Source: Phytohabitans maris
GTDB taxonomy: Bacteria > Actinomycetota > Actinomycetes > Mycobacteriales > Micromonosporaceae
Direction of reading: 5' to 3'
DNA length: 64,000 bases
NCBI RefSeq assembly: GCF_031085175.1
Contig: NZ_JAVHUY010000034.1
Location: 43,875 to 107,874, forward strand
The notes below the pieces were generated by a model that saw only the letters and a program-made list of their open reading frames with translations, was not told the DNA's origin and made no database searches. Below, piece after piece: positions 8,426-17,184 of the stretch. Position numbers and translations under genes: made by a program. Positions within the stretch are counted from its first letter, which is position 1, and each line of letters starts with the position of its first letter.

Positions 8426-9561
8426 AGGTGCTGATGAACGCGGGCCCGTGGCTGCCGGTGCCGCCGGACGGCTACGGCGGCATCGAGAACATCGTCGCCA
8501 CGCTCGTACCCCCGCTGCGCGAGCTCGGCGTCGAGGTGGTGCTCGCCAGCGTGGGCACCTCGACGCTGGCGGTGGAGGAGCTGGTGTCGGTCTTCCCGGA
8601 GGGGCAGTTCCGGCAGCTGCAGCGCCCGTACAACCAGGTGAACGGCGTCGTGCCGGCGCACCAGCACGCGGTCGTCCGGGCGGTGCGCGAGCGGTCCGAC
8701 ATCGACCTCGTGCACGACCACGTGGAGGCGGCCGGCCTGGCCACGCTGGCCGCGCTCGGCCCGGACGACCCGCCGGTGCTGCACACGCTCCACTGGGACC
8801 TGCTCAAGCATCCCGAGCTGTACGGCACGTTCGACGGCGGCGGCCGGGTCTGGGTCAACGGCGTCTCCGCGGACCAGGTGGCCCGCGCGCCCGAGGCGCT
8901 GCGTGCCCACGCGGTCGGCCACGTGCACCTGGCCACCCCGCTCGCCGAGGGCGCGGACCAGCGGCGCCCGCCGGAGAAGGGCGGCCACGTGGTGATCCTC
9001 GGCCGGATCACGCCCGGCAAGGGGCAGGACCTCGGGGTGCGGCTGGCCCACCGGTACGGGTTCGACCTGGTGCTGGCCGGGCCGGTGGGGCCGTACCACT
9101 CGCCGGCGGACCTGGCCGCGGTCTCCACTTCGGACAATCCGGACGTGGCGTACTTCCGGGAGCGGGTCGAGCCCTATGTGGACGGTTGGCGGGTGCGCTG
9201 GCTCGGCACGGTACGCCCGCCGGCCCGGGACGACCTCGTGGCCGGCGCGCGGGCGGTGCTCGCCCCGCTGCGCTGGTCGGAGCCGGGCGGCACGTTCGTG
9301 GTCGAGGCGCTCGCGCTGGGTACCCCGGTGGTGGGCCTGGCCAAGGGCTGCCTGCCCGAGCTGGTCGACCACGGCCGCACCGGCTTCCTCACCGAAGACG
9401 AGGAGGAGCTGCCCGACCTGCTGGAGGCGGCCGCCAAGCTCGACCCGGCCGAGTCGATGCGCGAGGCGGCGGCCCGCTTCACGCCGGCGGTGATGGCGGC
9501 TCGCTACCTGGAGCTGTACCGCCAGGTGGTGGCGTCCGCGTCGTCAGATCGCGGTCGGTGA
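8422..9561 (+). CDS. GT4 family glycosyltransferase
   Basis: A 379-residue GT-B fold glycosyltransferase. The N-terminal lobe starts MKVLMNAGPWLPVPPDGYGG, typical of ADP/GDP-sugar GT4 enzymes that bind the donor phosphate through the glycine loop. The linker has VVILGRITPGKGQDL, and the C-terminal donor-binding signature is EPGGTFVVEALALGTPVVG. It is coupled to gpgS by a 4-nt ATGA overlap, so it may extend or use the glucosylglycerate made by GpgS, or use the same nucleotide sugar. The 3' end overlaps the converging MFS gene by 18 nt. Confidence 0.85.
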   Translation: MKVLMNAGPWLPVPPDGYGGIENIVATLVPPLRELGVEVVLASVGTSTLAVEELVSVFPEGQFRQLQRPYNQVNGVVPAHQHAVVRAVRERSDIDLVHDHVEAAGLATLAALGPDDPPVLHTLHWDLLKHPELYGTFDGGGRVWVNGVSADQVARAPEALRAHAVGHVHLATPLAEGADQRRPPEKGGHVVILGRITPGKGQDLGVRLAHRYGFDLVLAGPVGPYHSPADLAAVSTSDNPDVAYFRERVEPYVDGWRVRWLGTVRPPARDDLVAGARAVLAPLRWSEPGGTFVVEALALGTPVVGLAKGCLPELVDHGRTGFLTEDEEELPDLLEAAAKLDPAESMREAAARFTPAVMAARYLELYRQVVASASSDRGR

Positions 9562-10752
9562 CCGGGCGGGCTCGGTGTGGCCGGCCGGGGTGGCGACCCG
9601 TGGTGGGCGCAGCGCCGGTACGAGGGCGAGGGCGGGGACGATCAGCAGCGGTACGACGAGCAGCGCCCGGAGCACGCCCACCCGGTCGCCGAGCAGCCCG
9701 ACCAGGGGCGGGCCGGCCAGGAACGAGGTGTACCCGATCACCGCCACCACGCTCACCCGGTCCGGCGCCCGGCTCTCCTCGTCGGCGGCGGCGCTCATCC
9801 CGACCGGGAAGCCGAGGCAGGCGCCCACGCCCCAGAGCGCCACGCCGGCCAGCGCGAGCGGGAGCGAGTCGGCGTACACGGTGACCGCGGCGCCCGCCGC
9901 CGCGAGCGCCATCGTCGCCCAGAGCACCTTCGGCCGGCCCCACCGGTCCAGCGCGACCGTGCCCGCCGTACGCCCCACGGTCATCGCCGCCACGAACACG
10001 CCGAAGCTCGCCGCGCCGGCCGCCTCGCCCACCCCGTGCCCGTCCACGAAGGCGACCGCGAGCCAGTCGTTCGCCGTACCCTCGGTGAACGCCATCACCA
10101 GCACCAGCAGTCCGATGAGGACGGTGCGCGGCTCGCGCCAGGCGGCGAGCAGCCCGCCGCCCTTGCCGGCGCCCCCGGCCGCCGCCCGCTCGTCCGGCAG
10201 GAACGAGCGGACCGCCATCAGCGTGCCCCCGCCCACGATCGCCGCGATGACCGCCAGGTGCGCGGCGATCGGCACCCCGAGGCGGGCGGCGGCCGCGCCG
10301 AGGCCGGCCCCGGCGACGGTACCCAGGCTCCAGGCGGCGTGGAAGCGCGGCATGATCGTGCGTCCCAGCCGGCGCTCGACGGCGGCCGCCTCGACGTTCA
10401 TCGCGACCTCGCAGCTGCCCGCGCCGAACCCGATCGCGAAGAGCCCCACGCCCACGGCCGGGGCCCAACCCCAGGCGCCCGCGGCCCTGCCGGCCAGGAC
10501 GAGGCCGGCGGCCATGGCGAGGGCGGCGGTGGCGACGGTACGGGCGGCGCCGAGCCGGTGCGCGACCAGCCCGGCCACCGGCAGCGCGAGCACCGCCCCG
10601 GCGGAGAGGGAGAGCATCAGCAGGCCGAGCTCGCCCGCGGTGAGGCCGAGCGCGTCCCGGGCGGCCGGTACGCGGGCGAACCACGACGCGACCGCCAGCC
10701 CGTTGAGGCCGAAGGTCGCGGCGACCCCGTTGCGGGCGGCTACGACGTTCAC
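9544..10752 (-). CDS. MFS transporter
   Basis: A 402-residue major facilitator with about 12 hydrophobic segments and a small central loop rich in glycine and lysine (AGGAGKGGG). The N-terminal sequence (GLNGLAVASWFARVPAARD, then GLTAGELGLLML) resembles the YbjJ/fucose-permease-like group, which includes inner-membrane sugar or drug exporters. Substrate is not predictable. The GTG start has CAGGAG well placed upstream. It converges on the GT4 gene. It stands alone and is probably transcribed singly. Confidence 0.85.
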   Translation of the reverse strand: MNVVAARNGVAATFGLNGLAVASWFARVPAARDALGLTAGELGLLMLSLSAGAVLALPVAGLVAHRLGAARTVATAALAMAAGLVLAGRAAGAWGWAPAVGVGLFAIGFGAGSCEVAMNVEAAAVERRLGRTIMPRFHAAWSLGTVAGAGLGAAAARLGVPIAAHLAVIAAIVGGGTLMAVRSFLPDERAAAGGAGKGGGLLAAWREPRTVLIGLLVLVMAFTEGTANDWLAVAFVDGHGVGEAAGAASFGVFVAAMTVGRTAGTVALDRWGRPKVLWATMALAAAGAAVTVYADSLPLALAGVALWGVGACLGFPVGMSAAADEESRAPDRVSVVAVIGYTSFLAGPPLVGLLGDRVGVLRALLVVPLLIVPALALVPALRPPRVATPAGHTEPARSPTAI

Positions 10753-10961
10753 GGGTGCTCCTGTCTCACCCGGGCATCACATCCCTGGGAGCGTTCTCAC
10801 CTCAAGCGGGTGCATGCACCCCACCCGGTCGAGCAGATCGCCGCGGGCGCGGCCGGCGCCGTCCTGTCCGGCTCGCGCGTCCCGCCGGTCACCGCCTACC
10901 CGTCGCACATGGTCCTCCGGGCGGCCGCCTGACCCCACGCCCGGCCCGGCGGCGAAACGGG
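10753..10961. other. 209-bp intergenic region with a possible gene remnant
   Basis: On the plus strand one frame ending at a TGA at 10930-10932 reads like the end of a protein (VHAPHPVEQIAAGAAGAV, then VTAYPSHMVLRAAA), but no start or N-terminal domain is attached. It also holds a 14-nt palindrome GGGTGCATGCACCC at 10808-10821 just upstream of the MFS gene, a possible operator or hairpin. Confidence 0.25.
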
Positions 10962-11495
10962 TCAGGCGAGCAGCGTGCAGGCGGCGACCGTGCCGAAGAC
11001 CAGTACGCCCAGGACCGCCTGGGTCAGCAGCGCCGGGCCCAGGTGTGACCAGAGGTTCGGCGGGTGCGGGGTGAGGAGCTGGGCGGTCGTGAGGTTGACG
11101 ATCTTTTCGACCCGCGGTGCGAGGTCCGGGTCCTTCTGGCGGCGTACCGTCACCTGCACGTGGTCCCGCGGCTCGAGCGCGCTCTGTGGCAGGTGGCCGT
11201 GGATCTCCATCTCGCACAGGACGCCGTCCGTGGCCCGGATCCGCAGCGGGGTGACGAGGTACTCGGGGCCCTTCTTGAGCTCTTTCCACTTGCGCCCGCC
11301 GCCCCCCGAGCCGGCCCGCAGCACCGAGACGACAAGGCGGACCACACCGGCGGCGGCGAGCACCGCGACCAGGATCGGCTGCCCCACCTTGACCTCGCGC
11401 GAGTAGCCGCCCTCCAGCTTGACCACGTGTCCGTTGATGATCGGGCCCGGCCGGTGCGCCACGGGCTCGGGGAAGAGCTCCCGGTCCCAGGTCAT
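10962..11495 (-). CDS. hypothetical membrane protein
   Basis: I do not recognise this 177-residue protein. It has two clear membrane segments: one near residues 37-60 (ILVAVLAAAGVVRLVVSVL) and one at the C-terminus (ALLTQAVLGVLVFGTVAACT). Between them is a soluble segment with VTPLRIRATDGVLCEMEIHG and VQVTVRRQKDPDLAPRVEKI, which could be a small beta-rich domain. I chose the ATG giving MTWDREL because GGTAGGAC lies upstream of it; an in-frame ATG 15 nt earlier has no such site. It is divergent from the Rv2629-like gene. Confidence 0.65.
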   Translation of the reverse strand: MTWDRELFPEPVAHRPGPIINGHVVKLEGGYSREVKVGQPILVAVLAAAGVVRLVVSVLRAGSGGGGRKWKELKKGPEYLVTPLRIRATDGVLCEMEIHGHLPQSALEPRDHVQVTVRRQKDPDLAPRVEKIVNLTTAQLLTPHPPNLWSHLGPALLTQAVLGVLVFGTVAACTLLA

Positions 11496-11607
11496 GACAG
11501 TCCTACCCATTGTTTATCAGGCAAGCACTCAGCGTATCGACAATGGCGCATTCCCACGAGGGGGCGGCGGGTGAGTGAATGCGCTGTCACGGGGTATGGC
11601 TTTCGCC

Positions 11608-12729
11608 ATGGATCTCTCATTCCTGCGGTCGCTGTACGCCCACCCGGGCCCGTGGGCGTCGGCCTACCTGGACGCCACCCCGGACACCGAGGACGCGGCG
11701 CGGGCACTGGACCTGCGCTGGCGCGGGCTGCGGGAGAGCCTCGCCGCGCAGGGCGCCGCCGCCGGCGTGCTGGTCGCCATGGACCGGGCGCTGGACGGGG
11801 CGCCGGCCGAGCCGGACCGGCGGGGCGTGGCCATGTTCGCCTCCGAGGCCGCGCCGGACGACGTGACCGTCGAGCGGCTGCCCACGCCCCCGCGCGCCGA
11901 CCTCGCCAGCTTCGGGCCCCTGCCGCACACCATGCCCCTGGTCGCCCAGCGCGGCGAGGAGGTCGAGTGGCTACGGGTGGTGGCCGACCGGACCGGCGGC
12001 GAGGTGTCGGAGTTCGACGCGGGCGGGGTCCGGCGGAGCGAGACCGTACGGGGCCACGAGTCGTACCCGATCCGCAAGCTCAAGCCCGGCGGCTGGTCGC
12101 AGGCGCGGTACCAGCGGGAGGCGGAGACCACCTGGCAGCGCAACACGGGCGACGTGGCCGCCGCCGCCACGGAGCTGGCCGACGCGACCGGGCCGGACGT
12201 GCTGGTCCTGGCCGGGGACGTGCGGGCCCGGCAGCTGCTTTTCGAGCAGCTGCCCAAGCGCTGGCGGGAACGGGCGGTGGTGACCGACGCCGGTACGCGG
12301 GCGGGCGGCGCCGACCCGGAACCGCTGGACGAGGCGACGACGATCGCGGTGGCGGACGTGGCCGACCGGCGTACCCGGGACGCGGTGGACCGCTTCGGCG
12401 CGCAGGAGGGGCTCGGCAACGGGCTCGCCGCCGTCGTCACCGCCCTGCAGCGGGAGCAGGTCGAGGCCATGCTGATCGTGGACGACCCGTCCTCCACCGA
12501 CGCGCTCTGGATCGGGCCGGAGGCGGCGCAGCTCGCCATGGACCCGGCCCAGCTGCGGGAGATGGGCGTCGAGGAGCCGGTCCGGGTGCGCGCCGACGCC
12601 GCCCTGGTCCGCGCGGTCGCCGGCAGCGGGGCGGACCTGGTCCTGGTCGGCCCGGACGACGCCGACCTGCGGCACGGCGTGGGGGCGGTGCTCCGCTACG
12701 CCGACGAGGGCACCCGCCGCGAGGGTTAG
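11608..12729 (+). CDS. Rv2629-like bacterial release-factor homologue (baeRF)
   Basis: A 373-residue protein of the actinobacterial Rv2629 group, placed in the bacterial archaeo-eukaryotic release factor (baeRF) family related to eRF1/Vms1. It starts MDLSFLRSLYAHPGPWASAYLD, with a middle domain (ESYPIRKLKPGGWSQARYQR) and a C-terminal L7Ae-like part (RADAALVRAVAGSGADLVLV). The family is proposed to act on stalled ribosomes or in dormancy, and the loop that would carry a catalytic glutamine is variable. ATG codons at 11596 and 11575 are in frame; I prefer 11608 because the conserved N-terminus starts there. It ends 4 nt into the converging acyl-CoA synthetase gene. Confidence 0.72.
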   Translation: MDLSFLRSLYAHPGPWASAYLDATPDTEDAARALDLRWRGLRESLAAQGAAAGVLVAMDRALDGAPAEPDRRGVAMFASEAAPDDVTVERLPTPPRADLASFGPLPHTMPLVAQRGEEVEWLRVVADRTGGEVSEFDAGGVRRSETVRGHESYPIRKLKPGGWSQARYQREAETTWQRNTGDVAAAATELADATGPDVLVLAGDVRARQLLFEQLPKRWRERAVVTDAGTRAGGADPEPLDEATTIAVADVADRRTRDAVDRFGAQEGLGNGLAAVVTALQREQVEAMLIVDDPSSTDALWIGPEAAQLAMDPAQLREMGVEEPVRVRADAALVRAVAGSGADLVLVGPDDADLRHGVGAVLRYADEGTRREG

Positions 12730-14075
12730 CGGAGCTGCTGCTTCTGCACCTTGCCCATGCCGTTGCGGGGCAGCTCGGGCAGGAAGCGGACCTGGCGCGG
12801 GCGCTTGTGCGCGGAGAGCTGGGTGGCCACGAAGCCGATCAGCTCGTCCGCCCCGACGCCCTCCGCCACCACGTACGCGACGATCTCCTGCCCCAGGTCG
12901 TCGTGGGGCGCCCCGACCACGGCGGCCTCCCGTACGGCGGGGTGGGCGAGCAGCGCGTTTTCGACCTCGCCGGCCCCGATCCGGTACCCGCCGCTCTTGA
13001 TCAGGTCGGTGGAGGAGCGGCCGACGATGCGGTGCCAGCCGTCCGGGCCGATCGTGGCCACGTCACCGGTGCGAAACCACCCGTCCCCCGCGTACGCGGC
13101 GGCGGTGGCCTCGGGCCGGTTCAGGTACCCGCTGAAGAGCGTGCTCCCGCGGACCCGCAGCTCGCCCACGGTCTCGCCGTCGTGCGGCGCCGGCGCGCCG
13201 TCCTCGCCGACCAGGCGGGTCTCCACGCCGGCCACCGGACGCCCCACCGCGCCCGGCCGCCGCTCCCCGTCGGCGCGGGCGGCGACGGTGATCAGGGTCT
13301 CGGTCATGCCGTACCGCTCGACCGGCTCGTGCCCGGTCAGCTCGCGCAGCGCCGCGAAGACCGGTACCGGAAGCGCCGCGCTGCCGGAGACGAGCAGCCG
13401 GGCCGGGGCGAGCGCGCGGGCCGCCGCGGGTGCGGAGGCGACGCGGTGCCAGACGGTGGGCACCCCGAAGTAGAGCGTGCCGCCGGCCGCCGCGTACGCC
13501 TCGGGGCGGGGCCGGACCGTGTGCACCAGCCGCGAACCGGTACGCAGGGCGCCGAGCACGCCGAGGACGAGGCCGTGCACGTGGTACAGCGGGAGGCCGT
13601 GCACCAGCGTGTCGCCGGCGGTCCAGGCCCAGGCGTCGGCGAGCCCGTCCAGGCCGGCGGCGATGGCGTCCCGGCTGAGCAGTACGCCCTTGGGCGCGCC
13701 CGTCGTCCCGCTGGTGTAGAGGATCAGCGCGGTGGCGTCGCCGGGCACCTCGGCGGCGTACGACCCGCGCGCGTCCAGGTCGACGCCGTCGAGCAGCTCG
13801 GCCCCCGCGTCGCCGAGGATGTGCGAACGCTCCATCGGCCCCGAGTCGGGCGGGACGGGGACGACCGGGACGCCGGCGACCAGACCGCCCAGCACGGCCA
13901 CGACGGTCTCCAGCGAGGCGGTGGCGGTGACCGCGACGGCCGGAGCACCCGCGATCCGCGCCGCGAACGCGCCGGCGGCACCGGCCAGGTCGCCCCAGGA
14001 CATGGCCCGCTCACCCACCCGCACCGCGTCGGGTGGATCTCCGAAATGGCCGCTCAGCGCGGGCAGCAGCTCCAT
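12726..14075 (-). CDS. acyl-CoA synthetase (AMP-forming)
   Basis: A 449-residue ANL-superfamily ligase that activates a carboxylic acid as an acyl-adenylate and passes it to CoA. The P-loop motif ALILYTSGTTGAPKGVLLS, the A5-type motif ERYGMTETLITV, the hinge aspartate segment WFRTGDVATI, GGYRIGAGEVENAL, and the C-terminal catalytic lysine in NGMGKVQKQQL are all present. It is short for the family (usually 500 or more) with a reduced N-terminal domain, as in malonyl-CoA synthetases and mycobacterial FadD36-like proteins. A GTG 9 nt upstream is an alternative start. It is divergent, with only about 24 nt, from the next gene, so their promoters overlap. Confidence 0.86.
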   Translation of the reverse strand: MELLPALSGHFGDPPDAVRVGERAMSWGDLAGAAGAFAARIAGAPAVAVTATASLETVVAVLGGLVAGVPVVPVPPDSGPMERSHILGDAGAELLDGVDLDARGSYAAEVPGDATALILYTSGTTGAPKGVLLSRDAIAAGLDGLADAWAWTAGDTLVHGLPLYHVHGLVLGVLGALRTGSRLVHTVRPRPEAYAAAGGTLYFGVPTVWHRVASAPAAARALAPARLLVSGSAALPVPVFAALRELTGHEPVERYGMTETLITVAARADGERRPGAVGRPVAGVETRLVGEDGAPAPHDGETVGELRVRGSTLFSGYLNRPEATAAAYAGDGWFRTGDVATIGPDGWHRIVGRSSTDLIKSGGYRIGAGEVENALLAHPAVREAAVVGAPHDDLGQEIVAYVVAEGVGADELIGFVATQLSAHKRPRQVRFLPELPRNGMGKVQKQQLR

Positions 14076-14099
14076 GCGGGACACACTAGGCTCAGGTGT

Positions 14100-14753
14100 A
14101 TGGCGAGGAAACCCACGGTCGTCGACGTGGAGGTCGGGCAGAAGAAGGTCTTCGCCTGGGCGGTCGACTGGCCCGGGTGGTGCCGCTCGGCCCGCACCGA
14201 GGAGCAGGCGCTCGCCGCCCTCGCCGACTACGTCCCGCGCTACGCGGTGGTGGCGCAGAAGGCGGGGCTGAGCTTCCCGGCGACGATCGGCGACACGTTC
14301 GAGGTCCGGGAGCGGCTGCCCGGCGACGGCGGCACCGAGTTCGGCGTTCCCGGCAAGGTCTCCGCGGGCGACCGCGAGCCGGTCAAGGCGGCCGAGGCGA
14401 CCCGCGCCGCCAAGCTGATGACCGCGGCCTGGGAGCTGCTCGCCGAGGTCGCCGCGAAGTCCCCGGCCGAGCTGCGCAAGGGTCCGCGCGGCGGCGGCCG
14501 CGACCGGGACAAGATGCTCGACCACGTGGTGGGCGCCGAGGTGGCGTACGCGCGGCAGGTCGGCATCAAGCACAAGCAGCCGCCGTTCGACGACGGGGCG
14601 GCGGTGGGCGCCCTCCGGGCGGATCTGCTGGCGCGGCTGGGGAGGCCGACCAGGGCCGGCGCGGAGTCGAAGTGGCCCGACCGGTACGCGGTCCGCCGGA
14701 TCGTCTGGCACGTGCTCGACCACGTCTGGGAGATGGAAGACCGCGCCGCCTGA
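14100..14753 (+). CDS. DinB-like hypothetical protein
   Basis: This 217-residue protein is of a type often found next to house-cleaning genes in actinobacteria. It starts with a KPTVVDVEVGQKKVFAWAVD beta segment and a WPGWCRS motif. Its C-terminal part looks like a DinB/YfiT four-helix bundle with possible metal-binding histidines (MLDHVVGAE and RIVWHVLDHVWEMEDR). It has no recognisable enzyme motif beyond these. It is divergent from the acyl-CoA synthetase. The ATG start overlaps a TAGNNT-like hexamer region, so the mRNA may be leaderless. Confidence 0.6.
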   Translation: MARKPTVVDVEVGQKKVFAWAVDWPGWCRSARTEEQALAALADYVPRYAVVAQKAGLSFPATIGDTFEVRERLPGDGGTEFGVPGKVSAGDREPVKAAEATRAAKLMTAAWELLAEVAAKSPAELRKGPRGGGRDRDKMLDHVVGAEVAYARQVGIKHKQPPFDDGAAVGALRADLLARLGRPTRAGAESKWPDRYAVRRIVWHVLDHVWEMEDRAA

Positions 14754-14911
14754 GGGTTCGGGCCGGTTGGGGCTCGGGCCGCTTGGGGTTTTCGGGGCCG
14801 CGCATCCCTCTTGAGGAGGAGGCGGGACGCCCGCCCTACCGCGCATGACGTAGCGCACAAACCAACTGGTGGTGGACGCCGGACGACGCTTTCCGAGCGA
14901 TCATCGTTGGT

Positions 14912-15802
14912 ATGGGTGCGTGGGCGCTGGCGGTGATCTTCGCGATCGCGTCAGCAGCGGCGTACGCGGCGGGGGCAGTGGTGCAGGAGCGACTGGCCGC
15001 CGACGCTGTGCGCATTACCGTCCTGGCGCTGCTGCGCCGGGGGCGGTGGTGGTTCGCGGTGGCTCTCAACGGGGCCGGTGGGGCGCTGCACGTCGCCGCG
15101 CTCGCCTTCGGCCCGCTCTCGCTGGTGCAGCCGCTCGGCGTGCTCACGCTCGTGCTGGCGCTGCCGATGGGCGCGGCGCTCGCCCGCCGCCGGGTCTCCG
15201 GCCGGGCCTGGCGCGGCGCCGGGTACACGGTCGCCGGCCTCGTCGTGCTCCTGCTGCTGATCAGCCCCGCGACCGGCGCCGAGGCGCTGGACGGGCGCGA
15301 CGCCACGGCGCTGGCCATCGCCGCCACCGCGACGGTCGCCGTCCTGATGGCGGCCGCCCGCCTCTCCCGCCCGCTGGTGGTCCGCAGCCTGCTCAACGCG
15401 GTCGCGTCCGGCGTGGCGTTCGCGGTGGCCTCCGCCCTGACCCAGACCGTCGCCCTGCGCACCAGCGAAACCGGCCCGACCGCGATGTTCAGCCCGATCG
15501 CGCTGGTGCTCGGCGTGATGGCGGTCGGCGGCCTGCTCCTGTCCCAGATGGCCTACCGCAACTCCGGCCTCGGCGCCCCGCTCGCCACCGTCACCCTGTC
15601 CAACCCGATCGCCTCCGCGGTCATCGGGATGGTGCTGCTCGGCGAGCGCTTCGTCGGCGGCACCCCCGGCGCGCTGGCCGCCCTCGCCGCCGCCCTGCTC
15701 GCCTCCTGGGGCGTGGTCGTGCTCGCCCAGCCCGAGCCGCTCGACCCCCGGGCACCCTCCGACCCCGGCACCACCCCGAAGCGCCAGCCCGCCCTCGTGT
15801 AG
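14912..15802 (+). CDS. DMT-superfamily transporter
   Basis: A 296-residue membrane protein with about nine to ten hydrophobic segments, made of two EamA-like halves. The first half holds GGALHVAALAFGPLSLVQPLG and the second SQMAYRNSGLGAPLATV with SNPIASAVIGMVLLGERF, the helix-end glutamate typical of drug/metabolite exporters and NIPA-like proteins. Substrate is unknown. No strong ribosome site is seen ahead of the ATG. A perfect 20-bp inverted repeat begins 18 nt after the stop and probably terminates it. Confidence 0.78.
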   Translation: MGAWALAVIFAIASAAAYAAGAVVQERLAADAVRITVLALLRRGRWWFAVALNGAGGALHVAALAFGPLSLVQPLGVLTLVLALPMGAALARRRVSGRAWRGAGYTVAGLVVLLLLISPATGAEALDGRDATALAIAATATVAVLMAAARLSRPLVVRSLLNAVASGVAFAVASALTQTVALRTSETGPTAMFSPIALVLGVMAVGGLLLSQMAYRNSGLGAPLATVTLSNPIASAVIGMVLLGERFVGGTPGALAALAAALLASWGVVVLAQPEPLDPRAPSDPGTTPKRQPALV

Positions 15803-15819
15803 CGGGCCTCCCCACGCTC

Positions 15820-15873
15820 GTGATCGAAGCTCCCGTCAAGTCGTTCTAGCGAGTTGACGGGAGCTTCGATCAC
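15820..15873. repeat. perfect 20-bp inverted repeat with 14-nt loop
   Basis: The left arm (15820-15839) is GTGATCGAAGCTCCCGTCAA; the right arm (15854-15873) is its exact reverse complement. The loop is GTCGTTCTAGCGAG. The stem is far longer and more perfect than a terminator needs to be, although its place just after a stop codon fits that role. It may be a copy of a dispersed palindromic repeat. Confidence 0.8.
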
Positions 15874-16027
15874 GGCCCATCACCGGGCTCTCGTCCAGCG
15901 GGCCGGGCGCGGTTTTCGGGCCGAGCGCCGCTGGAACGGGTCGCGGACGGGTATCGAGCGTACGACCGCACCGCGATCGAGGTGCTGCCGCGCCCGCGCG
16001 GCGCAGACACGAGGAAGGAGCATCGCG

Positions 16028-16405
16028 ATGAACGGCTGGAACACCGACGAGCTGAGCGCGATCGAGGAGGCGGACGAGCTGCGCGTCGCGCCCCGGCGCC
16101 GGGACGGCACGCTGCGCGCCCCGACCACCATCTGGGTGGTCCGGGACGGCGACGACCTGTACGTCCGGTCCTTCCGGGGCGCCGGCTCGCACTGGTACCG
16201 CGGCACCCGCGCCCGCCACGAGGGGCACATCCAGGCCGGCGGCGTCGACCGGGACGTCACCTTCGTCGACGAGGCCGACCCGGGGGTGAACGCCCGGCTC
16301 GACGACGCGTACCGCGGCAAGTACCACCGCTACGGCCCGCAGTACGTCGACCCGATGGTCACGCCGACGGCCCGCGGGGCGACGCTCCGGCTCGTACCCC
16401 GCTGA
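16028..16405 (+). CDS. DUF2255 family protein
   Basis: A 125-residue protein of the DUF2255 family, related in fold to the split-barrel flavin or deazaflavin-binding proteins. Visible conserved segments are ELRVAPRRRDGTLRAPTTIW, VVRDGDDLYVRSFRGAGSHW, and a C-terminal YRGKYHRYGPQYVDPMV. The ATG has AGGAAGGAG just upstream, so the start is firm. Function is not established; members often sit beside regulators, as here (AraC-type gene converging on it). Confidence 0.8.
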   Translation: MNGWNTDELSAIEEADELRVAPRRRDGTLRAPTTIWVVRDGDDLYVRSFRGAGSHWYRGTRARHEGHIQAGGVDRDVTFVDEADPGVNARLDDAYRGKYHRYGPQYVDPMVTPTARGATLRLVPR

Positions 16406-16413
16406 GTCGCCGC

Positions 16414-17175
16414 TCAGGGACGGATCAGCGTGCCCACCGGCGCGCCACCCAGCGCGCGGGCGTCGCGGGACAGGTGCGCCTGGTCGGCGTAGCCGGACTC
16501 CGCGGCCACCGCGGCGAGCGGCGCGCCGGCACGGGCCAGCGCCAGCGCGCGTTCCAGCCGGAGGATGCGGGCGAGCGTCTTCGGCCCGTACCCGAACGCG
16601 GACAGCGACCGCCGGTGCAGCTGCCGCTCGCTCAGCCCCACCTCGCCGGCGACGGCGGCCACGGAGGCGCCGGCGCGCAGCAGCGGTACGACCGCCGTGA
16701 CCGCGCGGTCGGGGCCGCCCACCTCGGCCAGCCGCCCGGCGGCGATCTCCTCCAGCGCCCGCCCGGGTGCGGCGGCGACGCCCGCCCGAACCGCGCGGGC
16801 GGTGGCGGCGTCCCCGAGGACCGCGCCGGAGGGAACGCGCCCGCGAGCGGCGGCGACGCGGTCGACGGCCTCGCGGACCGCGCGGGCGGGCCAGAGCGCG
16901 GCCAGCCGCACCCGGCTGTCCCGAAGCTCGTCGGCGGGTACCCCGAGGGCGGCCGGTGCCACGCCGGGCGCGAAGCGGAGCCCGACGATCGTCTCGCCCG
17001 GCTCCAGCCGCGACTCGTACGCCACCGTGTCCGGGCCGGCCACCACCAGGTCGCCGCGCCACCAGAGCAGGTCCATGCAGCCGTCCGGCAGCACCCGCCC
17101 GGCGCGCGGCTCCCGCTCGGCGGTGCGCCGCCAGACGAAAGCGCCGGGCAGCCGCGAGGGCCGCTCCTGGTACAC
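16414..17175 (-). CDS. AraC family transcriptional regulator
   Basis: A 253-residue regulator with an N-terminal ligand-sensing domain of the DUF6597 type (RVLPDGCMDLLWWRGDLVVAGP, then GLRFAPGVAPAALGVP). The C-terminal AraC-type double helix-turn-helix has VAAVAGEVGLSERQLHRRS, GYGPKTLARILRL and LAAVAAESGYADQAHLSRD. The GTG start is consistent with the conserved YQERPS opening. It lies 9 nt downstream of the VOC-protein gene on the same strand, so the pair is likely co-transcribed, and the VOC protein may be its partner or target. Confidence 0.88.
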   Translation of the reverse strand: MYQERPSRLPGAFVWRRTAEREPRAGRVLPDGCMDLLWWRGDLVVAGPDTVAYESRLEPGETIVGLRFAPGVAPAALGVPADELRDSRVRLAALWPARAVREAVDRVAAARGRVPSGAVLGDAATARAVRAGVAAAPGRALEEIAAGRLAEVGGPDRAVTAVVPLLRAGASVAAVAGEVGLSERQLHRRSLSAFGYGPKTLARILRLERALALARAGAPLAAVAAESGYADQAHLSRDARALGGAPVGTLIRP

Positions 17176-17184
17176 ACGGCGAGG

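Noticed and set aside
14754..14911. RNA gene or riboswitch upstream of the DMT transporter
   Set aside because: The region has short G-rich repeats (CGGGCCG.TTGGGG) but no conserved fold I can recognise.
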